DNA from: Gyromitra esculenta | Lineage: Eukaryota; Ascomycota; Pezizomycetes; Pezizales; Discinaceae | DNA: 64,000 nucleotides | Direction of reading: 5' to 3' | Assembly: GCA_038503075.1 (NCBI GenBank) | Contig: JBCAML010000006.1 | Coordinates: 496,001 to 560,000, forward strand | In this document: positions 1 through 12,600 of the stretch, in pieces | Layout of the letters: every line of letters starts with the position of its first letter | Position numbering within the stretch: the stretch's first letter is position 1 | Program-made: the position numbers and the translations under genes | Notes under the pieces: generated by a model | Seen by the model: the letters and a program-made list of their open reading frames with translations, nothing else | Databases searched by the model: none | What the model was told of the DNA's origin: nothing

Positions 1-1862
1 AGTTACTTTAGCATGTACGCGTGTTGTTTGTCGATTCTCTAGAACACACCATTCTAAGAGCTAGGCTAGACTACGTCTCTCTGACTACATGTAAGACTGG
101 TTTAGTCTCGCCCTAGGCTTTTTCCAATCCCTACTGCCTGGGCTGCTGCGCGAGCTGCGGAGAGGGACTGGGCACGAGACCATTCTCGCCCATACATCAT
201 TCTAACGCCTTCCTCACCTGCCCAGTCTTAATCTAATGGCAATATACATGTCCCTGCTAAATAGAACTACGTTAATCGCTCGATCGTGATGGCTTCGTCC
301 ATATTTTCATATAAGGAAATAAAGGTGAATTATTCGTATTTACATCATCTATCAACAAATACTAACACCTATAGTCCGAGCGTATCGAGGACATCATCGA
401 GATAATCGACAGACTCGAGAAGCTGTCTAATTTAGCTAAAACCGTGTTGGAGAGTATCCACCTCTGCGAAGCAGAGATAGAAAACATCCAAAAATAGATG
501 TGCGTATCTCTCAATCTACCGCTGATTCCGACACATTTCTAACTCATTAAATCCCTAGGGATCTAATTCGTGACAGAACTGAAGTACTTAAAGCATTTCT
601 GAAAGAGAACTACCTGCTGGCCGATGTTACCAGGTCTAGCATTAAGGTCGCAATCAAAAAAACACAAGGAGCGTGACCCATTGCTCATAGATATGGACCG
701 CAGAAAGCCAATTATCCTTCTGGATGGGCAGGTGATTATAGCTGCGGATCTGACAGATGAGGAATACACAAAAAGACGGGATTGATTACTCGAAGGGGGA
801 GAATATCGTTTATTTTGGTTTGAAGACGTAAGTATACGTAACTGCTATCAACTGTTACCCAATACCTAACATTCTAAAGCCACTAGATTACGAAGTGCCT
901 GCAATGGCCGCACTCGTATCCTCTCCACATACAGGCAGCAAGCTGTGAAGGTATCCCCTCGCCTTAGTGTGTGTAATATAAATATTCATCACCTATAGGT
1001 CCCATCAGAAATTAGGATTTGACTCACGCACTCGGTTCATCATTGTTGTTATTTCATTAGACACATTGATGTACTCAGTTCCATTAGGCGTGAACACATG
1101 CTCGGAATGTGGCTGTAACAACGTACCTCTCCTAAATCCTGACTTGATGTAAATCAACATCTCCCAGTGTTCCATGAAGCAAAGGGGGGATCTTTTTCAA
1201 AGCCAATTTAATACTCTATATTACGTAGCTAATTGCTATGATTTTTATTTCGGCCACTGTTAACTTCAATATTGCCGTTAAATTTTGGAAGCACGTGGCT
1301 GCTGCCAATGCTGGTTGCCAATCTATTCCGAATTTTTAATTACAACCCGGGTATAATGGTGGAAAAATTACCTTGATTTGATACCACGAAGTGCATGCAG
1401 ATTCGTGTCAATTACGTATACTACAGAAAGATGGCGCTCCTAAACTTCAGCTCAACGCATCGGATTGATACTAATCTAGGAACCACAATCTAGTAACTAC
1501 AGAACTAGATCTAATTCTTTTCCCTAGTCTCGTAACCGACTTGTCACGTGACAATCCTTTCCTATATTGAGTGTTGACAGATTGGTGAAAGAGCTCTACT
1601 AAATACCCTGGTTTTAGCGAATGAGCGTCTGATTGCGAGACTATCTTTTCCCAGCAAATACCAAGTTCATTTTCCCAAAGTAAATTCCCATAAACATGCA
1701 AATTGATAGTCCCTACTTTAAATCGCAGAAGAACAGGATCAACGAAACAAGCAGCAAGAACAAAACCCTATCGAATAGAAAAAACTCCCCCTAAACCCAA
1801 ATTGTGCCTTTTTTTCCCTTAGTAATCCCACCCATAAAAACTCCACTTTAGTATTAGACTTC
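1..1862. other. Intergenic stretch outside the relic
   Basis: Apart from the decayed gene at about 365-960 I see no supported gene here. The end of this stretch (about 1700-1860) is the A/T-rich 3' flank of the minus-strand RTT109 gene. Confidence 0.5.
365..960 (+). pseudogene. Decayed protein-coding gene, family not recognised
   Basis: Coding-like stretches follow one another on the + strand but are broken. A possible acceptor at about 370 opens a helical segment (EDIIEIIDRLEKLSNLAK) that ends at a TAG near 505. A second segment contains FLKENYLLADVTRSSIK, then a run of seven A near 655-661 throws it out of frame. One base away the reading continues as KERDPLLIDMDRRKPIILL and DGQVIIAADLTDEEY up to a TGA at about 783. 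Beyond the TGA the same frame still reads LLEGGEYRLFWFED and meets a good donor GTAAGT at about 829. Two stops plus a homopolymer frameshift suggest a relic, not a working gene. I do not recognise the family. An untested alternative is a live gene with more introns. Confidence 0.35.
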
Positions 1863-3776
1863 CTACGGCTTAACTTTCTTCCGCATCAGCCCAGCATCCA
1901 GCACATTTACAACCCTTCCTTGCCGATCTATCTCTTCTTTCGCCTCCTGGGTAGTCTTCAGCTTTTCAGTAACTCCCTTACTTGGCTTAATTTCTGCCGC
2001 GTCAGGAGCCTTCGGCTTCTTCCGGAATAAACTGGCAGGTAACACATTCACCTCCCTCCCTTGTCTGTCTTTTTCTTTCTCCGTTGGTACGGCTTGAGTC
2101 GGCTTCGGCTTTCTCCTGACCGTCAACATATTCACAATCGGTGCTGCTTTCGCATTCCTGCCCTCATTTCCTCTTTCGATAGCTAGCTTTCCCCTAATAT
2201 CCACACCCCATTCCCCTTTCCCACCCTTTCCAGCTGCAATTGCAGCGCCTTCGAGCCATTTTGCGCTACTCCTCTTTGCGTTCTCCTTGTCACCGAAGTC
2301 GGCGTGATTGAGTAGAGAGTCAGAGACTCGCTGATAGACTTTCTCATCTAGAAGCAGCAGAGGTTGTACCGTGGAGATTGATAGTGATGGGATTGGATTG
2401 ATTGTGCGCATCTTTTTCTGGGGAGAACCAGGTTGAATTGAGGATGAGGGGCGTTTGTTAGATCTGCGAGGGGAGGTGCTGGGGGAACGGGATATGGGTG
2501 ATGGAGTGGTTGTAGTGGGTTCAGGGGTAGCAGCTGTGGGATGTGAGTCAAATTGAGTGCTAACTAGGGTGAGGGTGGGTTTCTCCAATCCCTCTCCGTG
2601 TTCCTTTCTGAGCTCCGGTTGGGGATATTTTGAGGTTTTTGGGCTCTCTAGAGCGGCTTTCTCCGGTTCCCTCCCTTCCTCTTTCTCGCTTGTTGCCGAC
2701 TGGAGTTCTGAGTTTTCTGGTGTGAGAGATGGAACCTTATTCTTCATCGCCCTAATTTTCCTCTCCCTTTTTCCTCCCCTCCCCCCCTTTGCTTTCATCT
2801 CGCCTTCCAGCACGATCCACAAGAACCCCACACATCGCCCCAAGCTACATTCTTGCCTAAAGCTCATCAACTCCCAAAATTGCTCGATAGTCTTACAATT
2901 TCGCCAACCTTGCCCACGTGCTATCACCTTCCCCGTCTTTCCCCTCTCGTCTCCACCAAGCTCATCCAGAAAGCGTGATTTTGGATCGTCTGGGAAATGA
3001 GGAATTACTTCACGCACGGTTATGTCGGCGCTAGGATCGAGCTTGTAGGGATGTCCCTGAACCCACTTCACGTGCATAGAGGCTGTAGAGGGTGGAAAGA
3101 GCTGACGAGTATCTGTCTGATCGAAGCCTGGAACGAGAAGGTAGCCTTTTGCAGTTCCTGCCGGGGCGGCTGAGTGTTCCTGCAGGATAGGATCAAGGAC
3201 TTTACACCACCAACTGATCAGACCCCTATCCGTGAGGACATGTTTCTTATCATTCTGCGCTGAGTTCGGAAACAGATATTGTGTCTGAGAGCGGGCGAAG
3301 AGGGAGATTGTTGCAGTGATTGTTGGGTCAGCTTTGCGGAACTCGTTGAACAAGTGGCGGATAAATGCGGTAGCAACTGTACGCAGTGTGGACTGTCGGC
3401 CTCCTTGCGCGTTTGTGAAAGATGCTAGTGAAGAGGGGAGGTACCCGCTGCTATCAGCTTTGGAGATGAAAAACGTCCGTGAGCCAGTCTTAGGGGTGGT
3501 GTAAATGAGCACTTCGATTGCGAACACCAAGATCCCGTCGTGTAGCAGAGTGAGAAAATGAGATTCGAGAGTGGTTGAAGGAGCTTTTTTTCCAGGAGGC
3601 GGGGAGAAGAGAGAGGCTGTTTTGCTTGCTGGTGTAGATAGATGATGGAGTGTCAAAGAGAAGGATGATGGAAGGAGGGATTCAAGAAGGGCAGCCAACG
3701 CTGAGGGGGACTCAGAAGAGGCTGCCGAAGACAAAGGCAGTGAGACTAGTGATAGGGATGGCTCTAGAGAAGCCAT
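1863..3776 (-). CDS. RTT109: Histone H3-K56 acetyltransferase Rtt109
   Basis: Single-exon gene of 637 residues. Rtt109 is the fungal p300/CBP-like acetyltransferase that modifies lysine 56 of newly made histone H3 with the chaperones Asf1 and Vps75, in the nucleus, supporting nucleosome assembly and genome stability. The N-terminal half (about 1-330) is the catalytic domain. Recognisable segments are KADPTITATISLFARSQ, LTDRGLISWWCKVLDPIL, HVKWVQGHPYKLDPSADI and HFPDDPKSRFLDEL; the last matches the conserved DDPKxRF region that I take to hold catalytic acidic residues. From about 340 the chain is low-complexity (Lys/Arg, Ser/Thr/Pro rich). The last 110 residues hold a short motif repeated three times (VNxL...RKKxK; see findings). 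The protein is longer than the 436-residue yeast enzyme because of this tail. The start is the first Met of the open frame, followed by a typical Ser/Leu-rich leader. Confidence 0.9.
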   Translation of the reverse strand: MASLEPSLSLVSLPLSSAASSESPSALAALLESLLPSSFSLTLHHLSTPASKTASLFSPPPGKKAPSTTLESHFLTLLHDGILVFAIEVLIYTTPKTGSRTFFISKADSSGYLPSSLASFTNAQGGRQSTLRTVATAFIRHLFNEFRKADPTITATISLFARSQTQYLFPNSAQNDKKHVLTDRGLISWWCKVLDPILQEHSAAPAGTAKGYLLVPGFDQTDTRQLFPPSTASMHVKWVQGHPYKLDPSADITVREVIPHFPDDPKSRFLDELGGDERGKTGKVIARGQGWRNCKTIEQFWELMSFRQECSLGRCVGFLWIVLEGEMKAKGGRGGKRERKIRAMKNKVPSLTPENSELQSATSEKEEGREPEKAALESPKTSKYPQPELRKEHGEGLEKPTLTLVSTQFDSHPTAATPEPTTTTPSPISRSPSTSPRRSNKRPSSSIQPGSPQKKMRTINPIPSLSISTVQPLLLLDEKVYQRVSDSLLNHADFGDKENAKRSSAKWLEGAAIAAGKGGKGEWGVDIRGKLAIERGNEGRNAKAAPIVNMLTVRRKPKPTQAVPTEKEKDRQGREVNVLPASLFRKKPKAPDAAEIKPSKGVTEKLKTTQEAKEEIDRQGRVVNVLDAGLMRKKVKP

Positions 3777-6290
3777 GATGATAAACGGGGAGGAGCGTCT
3801 TGTGAGACGAAAGGTGGAGATAATGAAAGTGGAGACACTGAATGACGGAACAGCAAGTGAGGGTAAACAATGGAATTGCGGGCAAACGCGTCTGTCGCTT
3901 AGCGTGTCTTAGTAATCGTTTTGGCGCCATGCAGAGCCGCACCTTAATTCGACGACGATCATAGTCTGTGCACCGCACAAACCGAGTGATTGATTGTGAG
4001 TATTGACCATATATAGCTGTTCCGAAAAAGAAAATAACTCCACTGATTTGGGCCGAATGTAGAGTTTGAAGGTTGGAAATAATAGATATCTTTCCGTATT
4101 TTTTTCCACATAACCTTTGGTTAAAACCCACCTCTATATACAGCAGTCCGACCAGCCTTGATTTTTGCGGGGCCTTCATTAGTGATTATCCCGACCTAAG
4201 GGGGCTCCCGTATGTCTCAAATATAATTTAGCCATATCTTAATATCTTATGAGTGGTGATATTGCAAACTTCCTGTCTTCGGTGTGAAAATACCTGATCT
4301 AACTTGAATAGGGGTTCTTTGGCCGCTGTGTCACACGGGCTGCTAGGAGTTTAGTTTACAAGATATGTACTATGGCTATAATTTCCCACCTGAACAGCCC
4401 CACCATGCTCTAAAAGCAGAGGATATCGAGCCGGTACCCTCTTTCCTCACATGAACGCTGTATGATAGCTAGTCCTAATACGTTCAATCTAGATTAAATT
4501 ACGCTGTACTGATGGACACCCTACAATTAAATTTAGTAATTTTGTCAAAGGACCCTACGAATGAATCGAGAATGGTAGCATAGGACCAATCTCAATAGCA
4601 AACCGACTAGGTTTCTCGAGAAAGAAATGTTTTCATTTTATATCAAGAGGATTTTAGATTGGATAGTGCCTTTGAGTGGTTGCTGAAGCCTAGTAGAAGT
4701 GTTATCGATTAATATTTCTTCAAAAAAATATGGAGAGAAATGCGCGCCAGACTATAATTGACTTTCGAAAAATATTTACCGCCTCGTGAATTCTGCAGCT
4801 GTGGTCTCCATAAAGTACTTGGAGACTAAATGACAAGCAACCACTATAGAACGAAAAAAGTCCTTGGAATCAGTCATAGGATAAGATTAAGATATCTCCA
4901 GATTAATTTCCCGGGGCGTACAACCTTGATTAGACAATATGAGGGATGAAAACTGAGCAGTATTCTTGAGCAAAAAACATATATTTGAGCACGGTCGCTA
5001 AGCCTAGACCACTATATCAGTATAGACAAAAATTCATACGAATACAATATAGCTATTCAATTGCTTGAAGAGGTTGGTAACTCATAGATTTTATCTTGTT
5101 TCCCTTCGTTTAAGCTTATTTGATCAAAAGAATTGCGATGTAATAATCTACAACCCGATGAGTATGTTGGCATGGCCAGAAGCTCGGGAACAGAAACTAG
5201 AAAATATTTTCTGAAGCGTTGGTGCAACGTCTCCTCCCTCTGTCTCGTGGGCTAAGGTACCGTCGTGATTTTACTAGTAGCCTGGGGCAATTGATCTGAA
5301 CGTGTATAGCTCTCTCCTGTGGGATGCTTGGATTCATCTCGCCTAGTGGCTAAGGGCCCAAACAGACAATGGAGAATCAATGGCGAAAGAATGGAAAATC
5401 ATGATGGAAAGTGATCCATTCTCATTTAATAGTTAGAGTCGAGGGAATATCTAAAATGTAGAATTAGTGATCTACAATACTAAGGAGGAGAGATCTTGGT
5501 ATCGATAGATACGAAACATAATGGCTAGAACTAAGGGTTCCCTCATTAGATACAGAGAGCTCATGATCAGAACTGTTAGACAAGAATCGTTGATAATATT
5601 ACTGGACTCGATTGAATTGAAGGCTATGGCCATAGCAGAAGTTGAAAGTTCGAAAGCTTCTCATTCGATCCCTTAGAATATGAAGAGGCACGTGTGTAGA
5701 TGGAAGATCGGTGAGACAAGAGAACGCGGTTTGCTCACGGGGCTGTGTGGGGGTGGGAGGTCATTTTCATAACGATTTTGAATCCATACCGTCACACGAT
5801 AATAGGGCTATATAGGAATTAGGGGTTTAGAGGGTTATCACCTGCTAGCTACTTGTTGGTTTGGCTTCAGCACCTTCAATCAAGCGTCTTGGTTTCTCGT
5901 GAGATTTTCAAATCGTGCAACAACGTCTTCTATGATTACCTTGGTTTGATTTTTAGTTTATACCGTAAATACGTGTGCTCTTAGGTTCAGAAGCACTGAC
6001 GATACCGACGAGACAAAGCAATCACTCATAATTTTGGAGCCAAAAGAACTAAACCCAGAAACTTAAAAATGAGTAGGCTTTCCAGGCCCGAGATGAATAC
6101 AATTCAGTCAAATTGTGTTACTTGGAAATTATTCTCAAGAGCTATGAGACCTTACTGTACTACATGTATGCACACGCCGAATTCAACCCTAAGTCTAGTA
6201 TTCAACCAAGCTAAGAAAGCTTTAAACGCTACATTTATAGCTTGAAAAATCTAACTCAAAGAGAAAGGGTTAATAGCCTCACCCCCAGTA
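3777..6290. other. Intergenic, gene-poor
   Basis: About 2.5 kb with only short chance open frames. The first 400 bases should include the RTT109 promoter. One copy of the palindrome TACATGTA lies at 6161-6168. Nothing else is supported. Confidence 0.5.
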
Positions 6291-7381
6291 TCAAACCTCC
6301 AACGCACTCACGCCTTCATCCAATTCTTTCTTGGTCGGTTCTTCTATATCCTCCCACTCGCTCGCAGTTCTAACCTCTTCTGCAGCTTTAACCTCTTCTG
6401 CAGCTCTAACCTCTTCGGCAGCTCTAACCTCTTCGGCAGCTCTAACCTCTTCGGCAGCTTTAACCTCTTCGGCAGCTTTAACCTCTTCTCCAGCTTTAAC
6501 CTCTTCCTCAACTCTAACCTCTTCCCACCCCAACGCCACAATCAATGCTTCAATCGCTCCAGAGTCTTGAGAGTTCAGAGTCCCCCAGTTGACCTGGTTA
6601 TCTGTCCCTGTTTCCATTAGAGTTCCCTCAAGCATTGATTTATCCCCAGATTCATTTCCTGAGCAGCGATACTCAAACCTTCCATTACTCAACAGCTTTA
6701 CAGCTTCTGCAATATCAACAAGCTCAGAGTTATATCCCTTTTCATGACTTCCAACAAAATGATCGCCATAGTCCGCAGCACGCACAGCGTCAGCTGGGAT
6801 AGTACACAAATACCAGAATGCCATGTACATCGACACATCAGATATCTGTGTCGATATTTTGTAGCGACGTGGATACGGGATAAGTTGAACGTGGAAAGCT
6901 TCGCTATGGGTAGCTTCAGCCTTAATCCGAGGCTGTAGAGTGGACACTGATGCGCGCAAAAGGGTTACTCTATATCCAGACTGTGTAGTGTGAGTGGTAT
7001 CCAAATAATAAATATAAAGAGATTTTTGATGGTGATATTCACCTCCTCAAAAGCTTCACGAATCGCACAGTGTTCCAGCGTTTCGCCCTGGTCTTTTCGT
7101 CCACGCGGCAGGAACCAACTCCATGATTCGCGAGGAGAACCCGGACGGCGATGCAGCGTGTCCTCGACTACGACAACCTTTCCAGTGGATGGCTGAAAGG
7201 TTACAGTTCCAGCAGCGAGAACAAAGTGGGAGGAAGGCCAGTGGGTTCCATATGGCAGAGAGTAGCGTGCCCCAACTATTTCGCTGTTGTCTGAAGAAAC
7301 AGCTGGGGAAACAGTGGAAGCGGAGACAATACTGGTTGGAGGAGCGAATACTTTCTCTGGAAATCCTTCAGTGGTAGACAT
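6291..7381 (-). CDS. Nudix hydrolase with C-terminal EEV(K/R)AA repeat
   Basis: Two exons (7381-7043 and 6980-6291) joined in phase 0 give 342 residues; the 62-bp intron 6981-7042 has donor GTGAAT and acceptor CAG. Nudix proteins hydrolyse nucleoside diphosphates linked to another moiety, or related phosphates. The Nudix box G-x5-E-x7-R-E-x2-E-E-x-G is complete once spliced (GRKDQGETLEHCAIREAFEE then SGYRV), and the intron falls exactly between EE and SG. The N-terminal part (GTVTFQPSTGKVVVVED, SWSWFLPRGRKDQGE) fits the fold. Downstream of the domain, residues about 275-325 are nine tandem copies of a six-residue unit, EEVKAA or EEVRAA, encoded by an 18-bp minisatellite, then an acidic C-terminus. 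Substrate cannot be told; diphosphoinositol- or nucleotide-type enzymes are both possible. The family call is firm. Confidence 0.85.
6368..6529 (-). repeat. 18-bp coding minisatellite, about nine units
   Basis: Tandem units of the form taacctcttcNgcagctN run through the 3' part of the Nudix gene. Unit length is a multiple of three, so gain or loss of units keeps the frame. The outer units are more diverged than the central ones, as expected for slippage in the middle. Confidence 0.9.
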
Positions 7382-9572
7382 AGTAATAACGGCTGAGTAT
7401 TCTTGATAATGACGAATTATTCTTGAATTATTCGTGTTGAAGGAGGGATGGATGGATGAAGGATGAAGGATGAAGGATGCTCTGTGGAGGCATAGGTGAG
7501 GTTGTCAAGCAGGGATCTAATCAGGAATCAGATAGATGACCGTTTTTTAATTTTTTTAAAAAATTAATTCAAGATCTGCACGGAGGTACATACGTGTACA
7601 TAGTATTTGTGTGAGTATCTAAATCTCACCGATAGAGCGCAACAACCTTTAGCTGTTTAGTCTAGTAAGCTCCGAGCAGTGATTGCATATTGAGTCCTTG
7701 GCAAAAGCGATCGTGCTGAAATTCACGCCTGAAAGGGAAGGATACAGCATGAGCTTTGATCTTTCAACAGGCGATAGTATTTCGCATCTAGTCTCATGCC
7801 CGTTCTAATTACCTTATCCGCTTGATTAACAAAGCAAATACTTCAACCTCCATGTTGAAGCCCGGTACTTGGTCTGTTTTTCGGCCATCGACTATCGATG
7901 CCATCTACGTACTAGAGATTCCTTAGGTTTGACAAGAAAATACAGGACGCCGTAGAAACGCGAACTAAGTCAGTAACCTCTAAGTGAAGTTTAAACTCAG
8001 TTAATTTTATATAACGCACGAGTATAGTTCCTATACCGGTATTGAAGAGAAATATGAACGCGCAATTGCTAGAATCGATAGCTATCCTCGATGAAAGATC
8101 TAGATCATAGATGGCGGAGAAACTATACCATAGAGAGAGCAACAGGTAGAAACAAAGCATAGGGTCAAATACATGTAACTATAAGATAAAAACTTGAGCC
8201 GACTTCACTAAGAAAATATCACAGACAGTAAGTTTCACTTAGCATCTAGATCTGCATATCTTTCCGTCTAGTGCTCTCAAATTTTTTTTCCTCAATAAGT
8301 TCCAGAGATGCATGCACAGCACGTACGTAGAGGTAGAGATGGTTAATTTACGTAGGAAGATACAATTTTATTCACGAAGTATCACTCGTAATCGTGGAAT
8401 CGACTCATGTTGAAGTTCTGGATCACGATTACGTATTACTCAAGCTTCGGATACAGAAGATACAGCCTCTATACACACAGTAGTTCGGCCAACAGAAAAG
8501 TTCCAAAACTCTCAGTCAATCAAGAACTATTAGGACGTAATGCCTATTGCTCCAACGACTCCCAACGACTAATTCCTTTAGGCATTCTCTAAAAAGATAC
8601 TAAAAGGAGCAAGAAGAAGCATGCTAACAGTATATTTATTCGCTATCGCATATCAGGGCCTGTAGTTAATGTTCAGAAATGACAACTCAATTTACTATTA
8701 ATTGCATCCATAGCTGCTCTGAGTTATTTCCTCACCTAAACTCTCAATCTTCTATTGAGATCTGGATAACTGTTTCCCTCAAAACAAAACCCCATGAGCT
8801 CCCATCTAAGCCGAACTCCCGGATGATAATGCAGTAATAAATCGTGCTGCGGGTATTTATTCGTCCTTACCAAAACCAAAATACATTTATACAGAATAGT
8901 ATTTTTTTAGCGCCCGCGTAATCTAAGTCCAACAAATTGCGGAACCATTTACGTCCTCGGCTTAAGCTAATTGTTACATATGTAGTCTTGGGTTTCAATG
9001 AGTCACTAAGTGAGATTGTACAATACGAGGCATCGACGCTCAATCACCGCGGCCATATTCGGGTCAGGGAATAACAGGGTGTTTGCAAGCCAGGGTTTTT
9101 ACTGGGCAGAATATGCTCAAAGGTCCGCCGCTGCGTGATCTAGCAAATTGAACACCCTGCTTTGCCTCCTTTAGTCTTCACGCATCTATTTCTTGACCTG
9201 AGTATCAAAAGACTCATCGGCCAATCTCCGCCCCGAGCACTCACGATGATAGATCATAACTCCGTTTCCAATTTCCTTCAGCTATGCCCGCGTGATAAAG
9301 CGTTAGCGCAACTCAATACACCCGAGTAGACACAAATGCCAGCATCCATGTATGGTACCCTTTTCTCACGCGAGATCGGCCACGTCTAAGTCCGGTCCCG
9401 AGGGATTGGTACATCATCCATCCATCATAAGGACTCCCAGATACCCATAATGATTCTCCAACGTGAATCTTGCCGAACTCTGGCCTCATTACTACTACGG
9501 GCTACTAAGCTACACTGAACGTTGATCAATAATGTAGATCAATTGCCGAATTTGACCCCAATCCTGGCTAGA

Positions 9573-9682
9573 GTACTACGGGTGTAGGGGAAAGTGACGA
9601 GAATCTGATTAGATAAATGCAAAGCACCCACAGCAAGATTATCTAATCAGATTCTCGTCGCTTTCCCCTACACTCGTAGTAC
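9573..9682. repeat. Long hairpin (44-bp inverted repeat, 22-bp loop)
   Basis: Arms 9573-9616 and 9639-9682 are inverted copies of one another with two differences in 44 positions. The arms begin and end with GTACTACG/CGTAGTAC. Both differences are transitions that leave a G-U pair in a + strand transcript. Size and form fit a small non-autonomous DNA element (MITE-like) or a precursor-like hairpin; no target-site duplication is clear. Confidence 0.85.
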
Positions 9683-12600
9683 ACGAGACGGGATGATTAG
9701 AATGAATTTCGCTAAATTGTGGCGATTCGAATTCTGCCCACTGTGTTCACGTATACTGCCAGCTTGTTTCGAAGTTCAAAGAATAACCCCTAGTAGATAG
9801 ATACAAAATTACACTTCTATATATGCCGTGAATTATCATCATTAGAGCTGAGCTTTGGGCATCGTGGTGGTCAGCGCGACCTGGTAGTTATTACTATCGC
9901 TCAGGGTTAACATTATTCCAGCCGCAAATTCGCACATACTACTACATTATCCATAGATAAGAAACATCAAGGCTCCGAGACCTGGACTCCAAACCTGGGC
10001 ACTACAGTCGCTTCGGCTGCCGGTATCTTATCAGATCCGCAAGACACCCGACACCCAAACATTTTTAGCAGCGGTCGGGTGGACGGCACTGCCCTAATAC
10101 GAGCTCGAAAACACGATTGATGGTAACACAAGCCTGTATGCCTTATCTGTATTACTTGGGATGAGGTCAGTTGAGCCATGTATCAGATAAGTTAAGAAAT
10201 TTTATTGGCCCTCCTCTTGCATTTGCCAGTTTGAGCAAATCGAAACTCAAGTCAGCTGCCCCAAGGTTACCAAAAGCTCGCCGTATCATGAGCAGTCACT
10301 CGGCTTATTGTATCGAGCGAATGGGGTCCAAATATTATATTGTTGACACTGGGAAATTTTAAAAAAATCCAAAAGCCTTGCGAAAAGAGTGGGGGGTAAA
10401 GCTAGGACAGAGGAGAAATTTCTCCTTTTCTCTATTTGGCTACATCTGATGTAAGCATTCGATGTGTTCGGCAAACACATCCAACCAATTACAGCAGTTG
10501 ACGAGAGCAGAGAGTTTCCATACACGCCCCGGAGAGAACTTTCTCCTGGGCCTAGTTCTGGTATCGATATCCTGGCTCTTACTACAGCATCCTCGAGCTC
10601 GCTTCGAGCCTCAGCAAATAAATAAGCTACGCTAGAATATAAATCCAGAGGACATATACATAGTGAATCCCCTTTTAGCAGACCCAACTATCAGATACAG
10701 GGAAAGAAAGGCTCGAAGAAGCCAATATTCTACAAACCGCACGTGGCTAAAGCACCCCTTGCCGATACAGTATCGGGTAGCGTGGTTCTGGGAGCGGGAA
10801 AACCCTAGTCGGAAAACTGGAGGCATCCTTCGGCTGCGAAAGGCCGCTTCTCAAAGCAGGTTAGACACTAGCACAGATTCCGAAAAGGGGTTGGTGAACC
10901 CAAATAACTAACCCGGTTGTTCACTAACTCCATCGCAGCCGTAAAACTTTATGCTAGCGGTGATTAGGGCTTCGGCGAAAGAACCGGCAACCCTGTACCA
11001 CATAGATCTAACCGCGTACCATACCTGTATGTTTTACTGATTATGCACGCCAACGTCCAGTTATCGTATTGGCGTCTAATGCCTTGATATGTTCATAACT
11101 CGTCGTGTGAATTCTTATATATCGTTAGATGGCTGACAATCTCGGTGCCGCAGCTTAGCTTAATGCTATTATTAGCTCTTCGTAGCAAACAAAACCAGTC
11201 ATGCATGAAATCAACCACAGGGGAGAAGTTTGGTTTGAAAGTAAAACTTTGACAGCTTGGTTTGGTTTCTTCTCGTAAATTTTAACATAGTTAACCGAGT
11301 TCCGGGGGCTTCCTACGATCGGATCAGCTTGGTCGTTACGGGTTCTCGTTTATAATTAGGCGCTGATTATTTTGAGATTCAGCTGAGAATTTACGGTACA
11401 TTAGAACACATCTTTGAAGGATTTTCATTCGCGATGGTCTTAAAGTAGGAACTCTATTTGGAGTTTGAGGTGATCTCCTTGGGATACACTTCGTAGTTTG
11501 ACTAACTTGAGTACGGCTAAACTCTTCCATAAACCTTCGGAGAAAAGCAATACGGATCGGAATCTCGGCAAAATGAGAGACTGAGCCGCGAGCCTGACCA
11601 AAAGCACGATCTCTGAGGAGACCTTGGATTTCTATATTCCTCATGTGCTAAGAACTATAAGTAGGAATGTCACCAATCGATCATCAAAAGTCACTCGATT
11701 CATGGACAGTTTCTCCATTAATCCAACTAAAGCACAGCTATCGGGACCTATTCAACCCGAAATCATGCCACTTTTACTAATTCATAGCCATACTCTAGCT
11801 ACAAAGTCAGTCCGATTAATATAAATGTTGATATCATCGTCCCCCAAAACGCAGCGCTATAGCGTCATCAAATCAGGCCTAGGGCCTGGTTTGGGATAAA
11901 GTCAGAGTTATATTTGTGATGAGAAAACTAGAATCTTTAAGATCACTTGACGATGAAGAGGCTAAACTGCAAGACTGAACCTACGATACCTACTTTAGAC
12001 TAATTGTAACTGAGAAGCGAGGATAAGGGGAAGATAAGTTTGGGGGGGACTCGGAATTCGGAACAACAAAAATATGTAATATACAGGATGAAATATCTTA
12101 TCAATGCCAAGAAACTTGTTTAGAAGGTGGCTGGAGAATTTGCAATTGTCAAGGCCGTTAATTGTCACGAACATGTAGATTGCGCGGATGTGAGAGAGCA
12201 AGGCAGTCGTATTCTAGAAATCATATTCTAAAAACAAACGGAAAGTTTACCATAAACGCGATGACCAACATCTCCCAAAAGTACCTTTTCATCCGTTCAT
12301 GATTAACATGGGATGAAAGCGGTTATTTTTTTTCCCCTGCGGGGCTAAGCGGTTGGACAAACGTAAGGGTCACTCTGTCACAATTTCCAGCAAGTCACAG
12401 ACACTAAGACACTGGATCCATATATGAGTTACAGTCTCGTTTAGGAGTAGTCGTGCCTGGTTCCCTTTTGCTTACTTGGGTAGTAAGGTACCACGTGCTG
12501 CAGTGGGGTTCTCATTTCTACTGGCTCGCTTGACCATGAGAATTCTCTCGCTCCCTGGCGAGCTGTGTGTTACAATTAATGCATCTTGAGGACTGCCTGG

